Source: Ciborinia camelliae (taxonomy: Eukaryota > Ascomycota > Leotiomycetes > Helotiales > Sclerotiniaceae). From it: 64,000 nt of DNA. Location of the stretch: positions 512,492 to 576,491 of the forward strand of contig JANPYM010000015.1 in NCBI GenBank assembly GCA_025890175.1, in the 5' to 3' direction. Shown here in pieces: positions 25,578 to 36,183 of the stretch (its first letter is position 1; each line of letters begins with the position of its first letter). A program made the position numbers and the translations under genes. Under the pieces are notes generated by a model. The model was not told the DNA's origin. It saw only the letters and a list, made by a program, of their open reading frames with translations, and ran no database searches.

Positions 25578-28500
25578 TTACTTCCTAAACAAATCCTTTA
25601 GCTCTTCCAACTTCCTGATCGACGCCTCCTTTTTGTCCAGCTTTCCTTTTTGAGAATCCATACTCAAGCTCGCCAACTTTTGTTTCTTGTCTTGAATTTG
25701 CAACATCTTTTCCTCGAAACTGTTGTTCATAATGAATCGCACCGTCTGCACTTCTCTCTTTTGGCCCAGTCTATGCACACGATCAATGGCTTGAGCTTCT
25801 GCTGCGGGATTGAATTGAGGTTCCATGACATAGACCTTATTGGCTGTGGTGAGATTGAGACCAAGACCACCGGCAGCGATTGATACTAGAATAACAACGA
25901 TCGTTGGATCTTCGCGAAATTTCTCCATGGCGACTGAGCGGGCTATGCGGGTCATCTTTCCATCGAGACGAGTGTAAGGAATATTGTTCTCTTGCAAGGC
26001 GAACTGAATGAGGTCTAGATGAGTTGTCCAACCAGAAAAAACAACACTTTTGATGGGTGGTTCGTCTGGTTTTGACTCAGATTCTTTTTTGGATTCCAGA
26101 AGATCATGAATTAGAGCAATTGTTTTAGTATGAGGTCCACCATAATTTGATAGATCTTTGCCTGCTTTTGCTGAATCTTTGGACTTCAATCGAGATTCCT
26201 CTTCCTTTTCTATCTCTTCTTGCTTAAGAGAAAATACTGATGGAGAGATTTGTTGATGACAAGTTGGACATGCAACCAAAGAGCCCCCGAAAGCCATTTC
26301 TTCCAATTGAGATTTATAGGCACCAATGCAAAAACCACAAATAATGTGGAAACAAGGTGTCATGTAACCAATAACCTCATCTTTAGATTCACCATCAGAA
26401 TCAACAACATCCTGAGGACCAATCTTTCGATTACAGATCAAGCAACTATCAGCACCCGTTTCCTTCATCAATTTGAACATATCATATGCTTGTTTAGGTG
26501 TCATTCCATCATGGTCTTCGTATTCTTCACTATCGAGATCGATAGCGGAATCCCTGCTCAGACCATTCATTATCTTCAGATCTTCAGCACTCAATAGATC
26601 CTTGCCATGAGCACAGACTTGTCGAAGACGCAATATTGATTGAAGAATGTGGTGAAAAGTCTTGCCACCTAAAGCGCTTTCTCCTTGGCTTGTGATGACC
26701 TTGAGCCTATCTGTCGCATTCTTTTCAAAGATATCATAGACCATACGCTCCTCATCACTGAAATCGAGCCTCGCAATTTGATCATGACGCTTAGGAAGAT
26801 CAATTTTGTCTTTGAGTCGACGAAGGGTAATGCTGTCAACCAGTAACCGAAGTTTGGGAATGATCTCAGGATCACAAACTTTGAAAGGAGATAGGATATG
26901 TTGGGCGAACCCGCTTCCATCAAAGGGTTTGACGCGGAGAAAATTCACAAGGGCACCCAAGTCTTCGAGTCGATTCTGAACTGGTGTACCCGTGCATGCC
27001 CATCGACGTTGTGCTGAAAGCCTACAAATGGCCTTGAACTGCAAAGTCGATTGTTCTCGAATCATATGAGCTTCATCAAGTACAATTCGAAACCAATTCA
27101 TCTCTTCTAGAGGATATTTCCCATCTTTTTTTTTGTTCCTATTGTTATATTCGCTGGCTACAGAACCGTAAGTAGTGATGACAATATCATACTCTGATAA
27201 TTTCTGAACGTCCTTGATACGATTGGCGCCATGATAGATGTAGTATTTTAGGGCACCAGGTTTAATATGTGCCTTGATCTGATCTTCCCAATTGGAAATC
27301 ACACTTAGTGGCGCAACTAGAAGGGTAGTTTTACAATTCAAAACGAGAGCTGCGGGCTCGACCTTAGGTTGAGAGGCTGCTTTGCCCGATTTGGCGACTG
27401 GTTGCTCTCTTTGGTCGGATTGTGATGGTCTTCGCTTCGCCCAATCTTTTGAATCATCGAGAGTCGTAACTACCAAGGAAAGAATGCTAAGAGTTTTGCC
27501 AAGTCCCATCATATCAGCGAGAATACCACCAAGGACTTGTGGTGGACTTTTGCGTTCCTGGTCGCCAGTGATGACGTTATAGTATATCTTCTGACCATTA
27601 TTGCCATAGCTAAGCTTCCACAAATCGCATTTGTCCTTCATCTCATAATTTCGTTCTTTTTCTCTATTTGTCATGAAGTGAAGACCTTGTTTCTGGTGCT
27701 TGAGTAGTTCCGTAGTAATTAGAGGGCTTGGTTCCATTTCCGGTAAATTCTCAGATCTCGGTAATGAGTCAAAAACTCCCAGAACATCATTTCTAATCTC
27801 CTCCGTTGTCCGAACAGGGGCTTGAGAGCGGGATGCGTATGAAGAATATGTACTAGAAGTCGGTTGTAGGTTTCTTGAAGGCTTTTCTATAGCATGAGGA
27901 TTATGCAATTCGATACCAGCTTCGACAGAAAGTGGTGTTCGGAGCCATAATTGCTTCTGTGAGAGGAATCGACCAATCTGAAGAGCATGCTTCTTTGGTC
28001 CGTAAATGTTCAAATCCAGATTATAACGAACAGTACACGGAGAGCCTGTTGGCTGGTCGTCAGCCGTCCTTTTTCTTGTAAGTATACGCGCCGCCGTCCT
28101 GATGCTCATCTTTGGGGAGTCGAGAAGAGGTGTGAGTCCAATTGCAGTGTTCACATCGACGCAGCCAATAATTTCACGAGTGCAATCGAGAGCGTGGATA
28201 TTATTCGTTCGGTCACCATCTTTCCTTCTCAAGACGATCTTTATCTGTGGCCAGTTTTCAGAGTTAAGGACCGGAGCTCCTGGTCTTGGTGTTGGTACTC
28301 GATGAGCGTTGAGTGATGATCCTTCGATACGTCCGTAGCAAACTTCCCTATCCTGTTCGTTCCCGATATCCATCATATCATCATCATCCACGGCAGATAA
28401 GTCCAAGACTTGTTTGGCACAACCCTCCTTCTGACCTTCCCCTCTCTTGTCTTTCACGTATTGTCTGTAGGCACCCCCGCTAGCACTTTCGTTAAATTGT

Positions 28501-29108
28501 GCCCTGATACCCTCCCCCGTCAAGTCTTCTAACCTCCGGCGCTTTTGAGGTACCATGTCGCGATCTATGACATTATGCAAGCGATCCACAAAACTTCCCA
28601 TACCCGGCATCTGCCCATTCGTATTTGCATATGGTGCAAAGCCATTTTGACCATTCGAGTTCGAGTGCAAATTCGAATTCGGGTTCGAGGGAGGAGGTGC
28701 CGGCGTATATGATCCACCTGGGGTATTGAATTGAAATATGGGCTGAGGAGAAGGTGCTGGTCGTGCAATTTTTGGTTGTGAATTTGGTGGCAAGGCGAGC
28801 GAGGTGTGCGGAGTCTGATTAATGCTTCGAGGATTTAGCAACTGGGCGGGAGTCCAATTTTGGTCAGTATTGGCATGGCCGTTCGAAAGTGATATACCGG
28901 GATTGTTCTCATTTTGATTCGGTCCCGATATTGGGGGGATTTGGCCTTGTGCGACAGAGTGATTGTAAGTAACATGTCTATCAAAATTGGCAGGGTATTC
29001 GGGGTGTAATTCTGAACTTCCAGATGGTTTCCCTTGGTGGGCATGTAGGGACTCTCCGTTTGCAAAGATTGGGAATTTACCAGAGTAGTTGTTATTCATT
29101 GAGGCCAT
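25578..29108 (-). CDS. SNF2-family DNA helicase with RING finger (HLTF/Rad5-like)
   Basis: One uninterrupted frame of 1176 residues from the first in-frame ATG (29106-29108, MASMNNNYSG); the frame is open further upstream but only with a TTG. The first 240 residues are Pro/Gln/Asn-rich and disordered, with a basic patch QKRRRLED. Then a HIRAN-like region (about 255-395), the SNF2 ATPase lobe with DMMGLGKT (about 532-539) and DEAH (678-681), a C3HC4 RING inserted between the lobes (about 889-950, CLIC...CFHIICGFC...CPTC), and the helicase C lobe with LVSIAAGGLGLNLT and DRVHRLGQ near the end. This order (HIRAN, split ATPase, RING) is that of HLTF and Rad5, nuclear DNA translocases and ubiquitin ligases acting on stalled forks. 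The HIRAN part is weakly conserved, so a RING-SNF2 paralogue such as Rad16 or Uls1 is possible. The motif I residue D-M instead of D-E is a small deviation. Confidence 0.93.
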   Translation of the reverse strand: MASMNNNYSGKFPIFANGESLHAHQGKPSGSSELHPEYPANFDRHVTYNHSVAQGQIPPISGPNQNENNPGISLSNGHANTDQNWTPAQLLNPRSINQTPHTSLALPPNSQPKIARPAPSPQPIFQFNTPGGSYTPAPPPSNPNSNLHSNSNGQNGFAPYANTNGQMPGMGSFVDRLHNVIDRDMVPQKRRRLEDLTGEGIRAQFNESASGGAYRQYVKDKRGEGQKEGCAKQVLDLSAVDDDDMMDIGNEQDREVCYGRIEGSSLNAHRVPTPRPGAPVLNSENWPQIKIVLRRKDGDRTNNIHALDCTREIIGCVDVNTAIGLTPLLDSPKMSIRTAARILTRKRTADDQPTGSPCTVRYNLDLNIYGPKKHALQIGRFLSQKQLWLRTPLSVEAGIELHNPHAIEKPSRNLQPTSSTYSSYASRSQAPVRTTEEIRNDVLGVFDSLPRSENLPEMEPSPLITTELLKHQKQGLHFMTNREKERNYEMKDKCDLWKLSYGNNGQKIYYNVITGDQERKSPPQVLGGILADMMGLGKTLSILSLVVTTLDDSKDWAKRRPSQSDQREQPVAKSGKAASQPKVEPAALVLNCKTTLLVAPLSVISNWEDQIKAHIKPGALKYYIYHGANRIKDVQKLSEYDIVITTYGSVASEYNNRNKKKDGKYPLEEMNWFRIVLDEAHMIREQSTLQFKAICRLSAQRRWACTGTPVQNRLEDLGALVNFLRVKPFDGSGFAQHILSPFKVCDPEIIPKLRLLVDSITLRRLKDKIDLPKRHDQIARLDFSDEERMVYDIFEKNATDRLKVITSQGESALGGKTFHHILQSILRLRQVCAHGKDLLSAEDLKIMNGLSRDSAIDLDSEEYEDHDGMTPKQAYDMFKLMKETGADSCLICNRKIGPQDVVDSDGESKDEVIGYMTPCFHIICGFCIGAYKSQLEEMAFGGSLVACPTCHQQISPSVFSLKQEEIEKEEESRLKSKDSAKAGKDLSNYGGPHTKTIALIHDLLESKKESESKPDEPPIKSVVFSGWTTHLDLIQFALQENNIPYTRLDGKMTRIARSVAMEKFREDPTIVVILVSIAAGGLGLNLTTANKVYVMEPQFNPAAEAQAIDRVHRLGQKREVQTVRFIMNNSFEEKMLQIQDKKQKLASLSMDSQKGKLDKKEASIRKLEELKDLFRK

Positions 29109-30316
29109 ATTTTCTCCTTTATGGAAGACAACCTTGAATGTTTGCAGGTCACAGTCGCATGCAATGCATAAGTTGTGTGTCGTATGTACTGTTTGTGGTC
29201 GTGGTTGTGGTTGTGATGGGTAGTTGTATTGAATGAGGCGATAATTCACAAGGTGGAGGGGCAACAATTACTGGGAAGAATTGCATTTGCAGAAGCAATT
29301 GTTGGAAGTAGGAAAAAGAAAAAGTAGATGAAACTAGAATCATCGAAAATCAAATGAAATGAATGTCATCATTTGGTGAACTATATCATTATGAATATCA
29401 TAATATTATTCATTAAGGTAGGTATGTAGATTAGAAATAGAAAGTCCAGTTTATTATAACGGAAGAAGTGAGTGGTGAGTAGTGACTAGTGAGTAATAAG
29501 TAGTGAGTAGTAAGTGGTGAGTACCTAGCGAGTAGGTAGGGAGTAGTGAATAGTGAGTGCAAGTGAATTTTGAAAATATTTATAAAACTTTTGGTGATTC
29601 GGTGATGAATTAAGTTATTTGGATTGTACGGAGGACTCCAGCTGTACCTATTTGATGCGAAAGGAAGGCACAGGACAGGAGAGGACGGGAATCACAGGAT
29701 AGATCATAGATGTACTAGGTACTAGGCAGGTAACGGTAGTACGTTACGGGAGTCTGGTACATCAACATCAATTTATTAATGGATATTGATATTCTGTATC
29801 AAGATTACAATTGTCTACTGGGTACTTTTATTATAATTATAGATAGGTAGGTACCTATACAAAAAGTGGTAGATGTTCATCAATAGAGTAAGGTTCATCT
29901 CATCGGCCTATTCTTTCTTTTGGGGGGGTCAGCCAACCGGTCAGCCAACCTAATGAGCTTATCTATCTAGTACCTAGGTATATAGACATATCAAATAAAA
30001 AGGAGAACTGATATTAATCCCATCAGATCCGGTGAGACTTTATGCAATCCCATACCTAATAGTTATTCATCATTATTTAACAAACTTTAGATCTTGAATA
30101 TATTTATTTCATTGTAAAACGTAAACCTGGATACTAATTTCAGAAAGAAAAAAAACACGCTGCCTACTCCTTTGTCCCATATGATATTACTTGCCCCAGA
30201 AGATCTATATCTTGAGAGCATTTTGACGCCCATTTGAAAAATCATGCGCCACCTTCCGAGCCATGGTATACATATACATACTCATTTATTCCTTTCCCGG
30301 TGATTCCATTTTCCCA
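29109..30316. other. Helicase upstream region with degenerate GTGAGTAGT repeats
   Basis: Upstream of the helicase and downstream of the kinase gene. 29468-29560 is an array of degenerate GTGAGTAGT/GAGTAGTAA words. Several TAGGTAC/GTACCTA palindromic words occur (29716-29725, 29849-29858, 29970-29981). No gene is visible. Confidence 0.6.
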
Positions 30317-32662
30317 TTAACACCAGGTAAAGACTGGATTTTTGCTTTTGACTGTTTCAAGCCTTTCTACGATAACCTTTCTTTGATGCCCTTCCATCCC
30401 TTCCGCTGCTGCGTATCCTAAGTCACCTTCAAGATCATCACCATCATATAATGTTTGGACTGCCCCACGACTCCTTGATCCAAATGAAAATCTTCTCGCT
30501 TCATAACGGTGGCGGTTTGGTGACCTAGCAGGCCCATCATAACTCATCCGATTTCTAGAGTGTTGAAGATGTGGTCGATCCGATAATCTAACTCCATCCT
30601 TGAAGGTATTATCTCTAGAGAATCCCGAATTTGCAAATTTCGTTGCCGGTTGAGAAGACTCGAGTTCCGAGGAAGCATCTTCACCTTCACTATATCGCGG
30701 ACTAGCTAACTCAAATCGATTTGGATTTGGAAGCTCGGTTGATGGACTCGCAAGTCCAAGAAGATCTGGCTGTGGTGCTGTCGCATTGGCGGCACTAATA
30801 TCCATCTCTCCATCATCAAGACTGTTCCGCATATCATTACGTCTTCGCATCTCTGCGGAAGGCACTCTCATAGGAACCGCAACAGGTATATCAACAAGGT
30901 CATCCCAAACACAAACTCTTGCCCTCCGAGTTAACTCCAAAGGACCATGATCTGCCGTTTTGAGGGTTTCGACAACATTCCAGGCTTGACCTTTCATGAC
31001 AGCAATTTGCCTCGCGAACATGCGCTCTTGGAAATCTGCATCCTGGCTGAAGACTTTCCTTAGCTCAAGCTGCGTCTCGCTCCACCATTGCTTTGAAGTC
31101 AGCAGGGGAAGAAAGTGTTCCCGAGCCTTTTGAGAAAACGGTTGCCCGATCAGTGATACAGGTAAGAACAACCATCCAAATGGAAAACTTCGCCAGGCAT
31201 CAGGATGCTTCCAAGGCCACGATAAACTATTATCAATCGCACCAATGGATATGGTTGGTGCTGCCATTCTAGATGGTGTGGCCGATCTACTTGTAGCTTC
31301 CATAGGCTCTTGAGTACGGTAAGGGTATGTCGGTAGATGTGACATACTGATGCTGTCTGAAGTAGAAACAACGCGTGGTGGCTGTTCGGAGTCTGTATTG
31401 TTCCTCATCTGTGGAGGGTCTGAAACTATGGAAACGCCCTGATTCTCCCAATCAATTTTGATCATCCAATTATCAAGACCTCTGTCCGTATTTCGCATTA
31501 TATAATCCAATATAACCAATTTCTCCAGTTCTTCACGGAATGACTGTTGTAATGCATCTGTCCAAACAAAACGTCGATTTTGGCTATCATCTCCAGATCC
31601 GGTAGGGCTGCTAGCTCCCGCCCCTTCATTACCCTCGTCCGACTTTGATGAGCTAGGGCGGCAAGTCTCTTTCCATCCTCTTTTATTCCTATGAGGATCA
31701 CTCAATCTAAACGTTCCATTTGCATGATCTGGCCAAGGGTTTTCACGAAGGAAGATATTCGCATCCTTGAAACCTTTAAGAAAAACTTGGAAACTGCCAA
31801 CCTTAGGTGGAAGAGGCTTTTTACTCCTGTAAAACTTTCTGCGATCCCAGAAGTCATAATGGAAAGATTTCGAGGACAAGTGGACTATGCCGGTATATGG
31901 AACAAGGTTGGTTCGTAATCTACAATCGAGCGTGTATGCTGCAGCTTCAGAGACATAACTTAAGTTGGGAATCAGACATGCTCTTCCAAAGAAACATGGA
32001 AATAAATTGCGATGTATCCATTTATTCCATTTTGGGTTTCCTGCGGCGTAAGGTTCCTCATCCTTCGGTTTGAACACACCAACTACTTTGCCTTCACTAT
32101 TTCGTGCAAAATAGCTCCCAGAACTTCCTTGAGATATCATTTTAGGATGCATTCCCTGCTCAATCGCAACTCGAACGCTTTCAACGACATCATCGAACTC
32201 CAGCTTCGTCATTCGTCCATGATCTGGTTCCGATGCCAAAGTATCAGCAGTGACAGGTCGTATTCCATCCGGTGCTTGGAATACTGAATGCTGGATTTCC
32301 AATTTTTCCTCTTGAAATGATTTCCCCTTCACTTTATTGATTTTGAATTTGGACGCTATCTCGTCGGCCCATCGTTCCAATCTAGCATTTATAGCTTTGA
32401 TATCGACGCCAGAGGCATTGCTTTCCCCACGACCCCTTCTTCTCTTATGTCCAGGTTTTCGATTGTTTGTAGGTGAACTATAACCATCTGTATACATTCC
32501 ACCATGTGGTCGAGGCTGTGAAATAGAGGCATATCGCGGAGCGGATGGTGGTTGCAAGGAGGCATGACTAGCAGCGAGGGGGTCCTCATCTTCATCATCG
32601 CTGAATTCCTCTGCTTGGGCAATCTGGGCATAACCCGTGGTAGCTGGTCGAGATCTCGGCAT
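30317..32662 (-). CDS. LSB6: Type II phosphatidylinositol 4-kinase
   Basis: A single-exon frame of 781 residues from ATG at 32660-32662. It phosphorylates phosphatidylinositol to PI4P on endosomal and vacuolar membranes. After an acidic/basic disordered head (1-90), the PI3/4-kinase fold shows SQGSSGSYFAR (177-187) as nucleotide loop, GVFKPKDEEPY (195-205) with the ATP-binding lysine, DYIMRNTDRGLDNWMIKI (386-403) as catalytic loop, and IGAIDNSLSWPWKHP (473-487) as metal-binding segment. A 70-residue Ser-rich insert (about 335-362 and 415-470) interrupts the fold, and a disordered tail of 180 residues follows. The length is greater than yeast Lsb6 (about 607). The cysteine cluster CCPCC, palmitoylated in animal type II kinases, is replaced by FPCF (221-224). 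Confidence 0.96.
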   Translation of the reverse strand: MPRSRPATTGYAQIAQAEEFSDDEDEDPLAASHASLQPPSAPRYASISQPRPHGGMYTDGYSSPTNNRKPGHKRRRGRGESNASGVDIKAINARLERWADEIASKFKINKVKGKSFQEEKLEIQHSVFQAPDGIRPVTADTLASEPDHGRMTKLEFDDVVESVRVAIEQGMHPKMISQGSSGSYFARNSEGKVVGVFKPKDEEPYAAGNPKWNKWIHRNLFPCFFGRACLIPNLSYVSEAAAYTLDCRLRTNLVPYTGIVHLSSKSFHYDFWDRRKFYRSKKPLPPKVGSFQVFLKGFKDANIFLRENPWPDHANGTFRLSDPHRNKRGWKETCRPSSSKSDEGNEGAGASSPTGSGDDSQNRRFVWTDALQQSFREELEKLVILDYIMRNTDRGLDNWMIKIDWENQGVSIVSDPPQMRNNTDSEQPPRVVSTSDSISMSHLPTYPYRTQEPMEATSRSATPSRMAAPTISIGAIDNSLSWPWKHPDAWRSFPFGWLFLPVSLIGQPFSQKAREHFLPLLTSKQWWSETQLELRKVFSQDADFQERMFARQIAVMKGQAWNVVETLKTADHGPLELTRRARVCVWDDLVDIPVAVPMRVPSAEMRRRNDMRNSLDDGEMDISAANATAPQPDLLGLASPSTELPNPNRFELASPRYSEGEDASSELESSQPATKFANSGFSRDNTFKDGVRLSDRPHLQHSRNRMSYDGPARSPNRHRYEARRFSFGSRSRGAVQTLYDGDDLEGDLGYAAAEGMEGHQRKVIVERLETVKSKNPVFTWC

Positions 32663-33203
32663 ATTATGTATGTGATTGAATAGTTATGGAAATCGCCATG
32701 GAGTAGAATTATATTGATGGTTATGAGGCATTTCCTGAAGCTACCGTATGTTACAAGCTCTAGATTCACAACATGCCAGGTAGCTCGGGTCTCGTCACTT
32801 AGGTACTGTATTATTAAACTTGCTTGGGCTAGGCTACCAATCAGAAGGGCTTACGGGCAAGGCTGAAGGATATTTCCAAAAAGTGTCAAATCATAAAGAA
32901 ACACGATCGATACGTAGGAGATACCGATAGATGATAAGTTTATCATTACCCAAGTTTTGATGGAAATCTGAGGCTTGGTATCAAAGAAAGTCAATTGGAT
33001 ATTGGATATTGGATTGCGATCATATAAGGATATAGATATATATAACTAATAGCTGTACCTACATGTACCTAGTAGGTATTATAACGACGATTGAGTTGAA
33101 TTGGTTCTTATGATTTATTTCCATCATTGCAAGAGGAGTTTGGGTACTTTATACGAACAACAGTCGGAAGTACTAATTATCATTTTATATAATTGATGAA
33201 TTC
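32663..33203. other. Intergenic region, LSB6 promoter side
   Basis: The upstream region of LSB6 and the downstream region of AIM41. It contains several GGATATTGGATATTGGAT words (32996-33014) and TACCTAGTAGGTA near 33065. No gene or RNA is visible. Confidence 0.6.
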
Positions 33204-33885
33204 TTATGATTCAGCCATAACCCCCTTCACTATTTTTGCGACCTCTCCCTTTTCTACGTTCTTCTCCCCAAGTACTTCAGGAGCAAATACTCTTTTCAGT
33301 ACATCTCCCATTTGCATCTTTGCACCCTCGGCCTTCATATCATTAACGAGTTCCTTAACTGTATTTCTGATCTCGTCTTCGCCAACTGTTTCAACACCAG
33401 CAGCATATTCTTCTAAGACTTTCAATTGTTGTTGTTCCTTCTCAACCAGATCTTCTCTACCTGCTGCTTTGAATTCTTCACTTGCAGCTCGGCTTGCATT
33501 TGCACATTTGCGGAGGAGTGCTAACATTTGCATATCGGTATTAATAGGCGAGGATGTCTTGGAGGCATTGAGTGTTTGACTGAGGAGCGATCGAAGGACG
33601 GAAAGTCGATTAGTATCTCTATTTTTCATGGCAGCCTTCATGTCATTCCTTTAGATAAATAGCCAATATCAGTATATATACAAGAGAAATGAACAATTGA
33701 CGATATATTGTGAATACTGACCTGATCTTCAAGAGCATAGGCGGAGGGGTGCTGGCAGAGCTTGCATAGCAACGGCAATAGAGCCTCGAAGCTTTAACAG
33801 CAGGTCGTGAAAACATTGTCGATGATGGTGAGGAAATCAGGGAATTTAGAATTCGATGGTCTGTAACAGGGAGCTTGCGCAACAT
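33204..33885 (-). CDS. AIM41: Mitochondrial GatB/YqeY-domain protein
   Basis: Two exons, 33722-33885 and 33204-33648, joined over a 73-bp intron (donor GTCAGT, branch TACTGAT, acceptor AAG). They give 202 residues from ATG at 33883-33885. The junction restores LLKIRNDMKAAMKNRD, the typical opening of the YqeY fold (related to the C-terminal domain of amidotransferase subunit GatB). The first 50 residues are Arg/Ser-rich without acidic residues apart from one Asp, as expected of a mitochondrial presequence. Yeast Aim41 is mitochondrial with incompletely known function. The rest (SVLRSLLSQTLNAS, then a charged helical bundle, ending GEVAKIVKGVMAES) matches the family's 150-residue domain. The AAG acceptor is less usual than TAG/CAG, but the phase and the domain fit leave little doubt. 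Confidence 0.92.
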
Positions 33886-34879
33886 AGTTTTCCTTCTAAT
33901 GATTGTGAGGTATTTTTGTACTTTTCTTTTGATGAAGTCCACTCACTGCCCGCAAAGCAAACGAGTCTCGCTCGCCAAATAGATTTTTCCCGACGCTGTG
34001 CTTTTCACCTCACCTCACATCACACAACATTTGATGCGATGACCACTTACGGTCAATTGCACAACACAAACAACAAAGTTTGTAACTTTGCATATAAAAA
34101 GAGTAGCGATAGTACTTATCTATGTTATCGTGGATGTATATATATATAATATTCGTTCGGAATACATACCTACATCATCCCAAATTACAAACAAAAACAA
34201 AAATAGGAAGTTCTTTGATTCGTCAATAATATACCTACACCGGTACCCGCCCTTGATCATCAATTTCCCCGCACCTATCTATTCGAGGAGAAGGAAGGAA
34301 GATGGAAGGTTCAACACTCATATATCTCTATCTCTCAAGCTCTCAAGGTATTCGCTCCAAAACAGAAAAGAAACAAGAATTTCGACAAACTTACCAATTG
34401 CCTGCGAAGAAGGTATTCGTTTTGTTCAATTCAAAATATCCAAATTTGATTCCTTGCATACAACCCCTTCCTCCAGTCTCGACTCTCAACGTCCCACTAC
34501 TTCAATACTCTACTCTACTCATCTGATCCTATAAATGTACTCTGATATCTGTTTTCTTGGCACCGTGCCACAAAAGCATCAACATTGACTCCCGTCACTA
34601 ATACTCTGATATTCGCTGGCACCATTCACCGTCGACTTCTCATCCAACCTCAACAATCTGAACACCCATGGGGGTATTAATTTTGTGTAAAATCTTGCTG
34701 TGAGCCTGTATGAGAAAACGTACTAATATAAGATCATAGCTGGTTGTTTATCAAGACACAAAGGACTTCAGACTTCGATCTCAAAACTTGAAATTCACAA
34801 GCTGGAGTCTCATCAGAACTTCAGTGAGACAAGAAATAAACTCCAAAATACATACCAGTTCTCTATACCACCTTGGAAA
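33886..34879. other. Intergenic region, no supported gene
   Basis: About 1 kb between AIM41 and the Ser/Arg-rich frame. The small frames at 34088-34534 and 34302-34526 lack recognisable domains and overlap in different phases. T/C-rich stretches around 34000-34080 could belong to the AIM41 promoter. Confidence 0.5.
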
Positions 34880-35413
34880 ATGACATCTGCTACTTCTCCC
34901 ATCACAACCCATCCACCTTCCAACGATCCCTCCCCCCAACGTGGCCGAAAACGTCGTCGATCCTCCGCTGCTTCTCTACCACCCGTAACAACCAGCTCAT
35001 CCACAAATTTCCGTGGCCGAGTCCGTCATCGATCCCCTCAGAGTTTCCATCCACTCACTTCCTCACCATTGCCAGTATCCTCACCTCTCAGCCCTAAAAT
35101 GACAACCACAACCACAACATCACTTGCAGCCACAGCTCCTCATTCAAAATACCAAAGGACTCAGTCTACAGCTACATCAACTCCTCCCTCTCCCTCTCAA
35201 TCATCTTCCTTTCCAATCCACTCGCCTCGTTCAAACACTCGAAGAAGTCAATCACCCTCACGATCTCGAAGCAAAGGTCACTCGACAGGAGCAGATGTTC
35301 CACGACGGAGACAGAGGACGAGAAGTAGAAGTAGAACTCACAGGATTGTGAATGATAATAAGGGGGATGGTAAGGGGAAAATGAAAACCTTGTCCGGAAT
35401 AGAAACCAAGTAG
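34880..35413 (+). CDS. Small Ser/Arg-rich hypothetical protein
   Basis: A 177-residue frame without intron, starting ATGACATCTGC in good context (A at -3, GGAAAATGA). The composition is Ser, Thr, Pro and Arg: a basic patch RGRKRRRSS near residue 22, a Thr-rich run near 75, and RS/SR dipeptides at about 118-155 (SRSNTRRSQSPSRSRSKG, RRRQRTRSRSRTHR). It would be intrinsically disordered and probably nuclear if made. There is no RRM or other fold, so it is not a classical SR splicing factor. Two other frames overlap it on the same strand. The low complexity means an open frame could arise by chance, so the reality of this gene is uncertain. Confidence 0.45.
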   Translation: MTSATSPITTHPPSNDPSPQRGRKRRRSSAASLPPVTTSSSTNFRGRVRHRSPQSFHPLTSSPLPVSSPLSPKMTTTTTTSLAATAPHSKYQRTQSTATSTPPSPSQSSSFPIHSPRSNTRRSQSPSRSRSKGHSTGADVPRRRQRTRSRSRTHRIVNDNKGDGKGKMKTLSGIETK

Positions 35414-36082
35414 GATTTAATAGGCTGGGAGTTTCATTGATGGTATCTGCAGAGAAACGATTAGCTGGCCTTAGAGAATGATGGGTACTATTTATCGGGA
35501 GTCAAGTTGGCGGTAGACTCATTGATGACTTGAGAAGAAATCTCACTTGAGAGTCTCATACATGATGCTACATGACGTCACGAAGTATCTAACGTTCTAA
35601 ACAAAGCTCTGGGTTGTACTTTTTTATCAGGATGCCATAATATTAGGAGTTTATTCGTACTATGGACAAAAGATCATGCATGTCTGCAGACAGGAGTTTA
35701 GCGATGAATTTATTCATCGAAGTCAAATAGTAAAACTCCAGATTGGGAAGAAAGCTGGCTGGTTCTCTCGATTAGGATGAAATGGAAAAGTCGTTTACCT
35801 TGATATCTCTACCATAAAACATACATGTGTGAATAATCCAATATTCCCGCCAAGCTCACCTCACAGGCTCACACTCACTCTTCAGACCAAGCCATGTCAG
35901 AACGATTGGAAAATCAAGTGTGGGATGTCGATGACATGAGTGGAACCCTAAACCCAACCTAACAAACCAACAAGCCCCTCTTAATCCTATTCTATTTACT
36001 ATATTCAATAATTTTTAAATTTATCTATCCAAACAAATGACCCCGCACCATCAAATGGGACAAACATCTCATCACATGATAC
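35414..36082. other. Intergenic region upstream of tRNA-Lys
   Basis: No coding signal. The 60 bases before the tRNA are A/T- and C-rich. Nothing else could be recognised. Confidence 0.55.
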
Positions 36083-36183
36083 GCCTCGGTGGCACAATTG
36101 GTTAGCGCGTGGGCCTTTTAAGAAAAGATTTCATCTCCTTAATGGGAAGCCCAAGGTTGAGGGTTCAAGCCCCTCCCGAGGCG
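36083..36183 (+). tRNA. trnK(UUU): tRNA-Lys (UUU) with 27-nt intron
   Basis: Acceptor stem GCCTCGG (36083-36089) pairs with CCGAGGC (36176-36182); the discriminator is G at 36183. Box A TGGCACAATTGG begins at 36090 and box B GGTTCAAGCCC ends the T arm. The anticodon stem TGGGC (36110-36114) pairs with GCCCA (36149-36153). The loop is CTTTTA plus A after the intron, with anticodon TTT at 36117-36119. The intron (36121-36147) follows the base 3' to the anticodon, the canonical position for nuclear tRNA introns. Confidence 0.96.
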
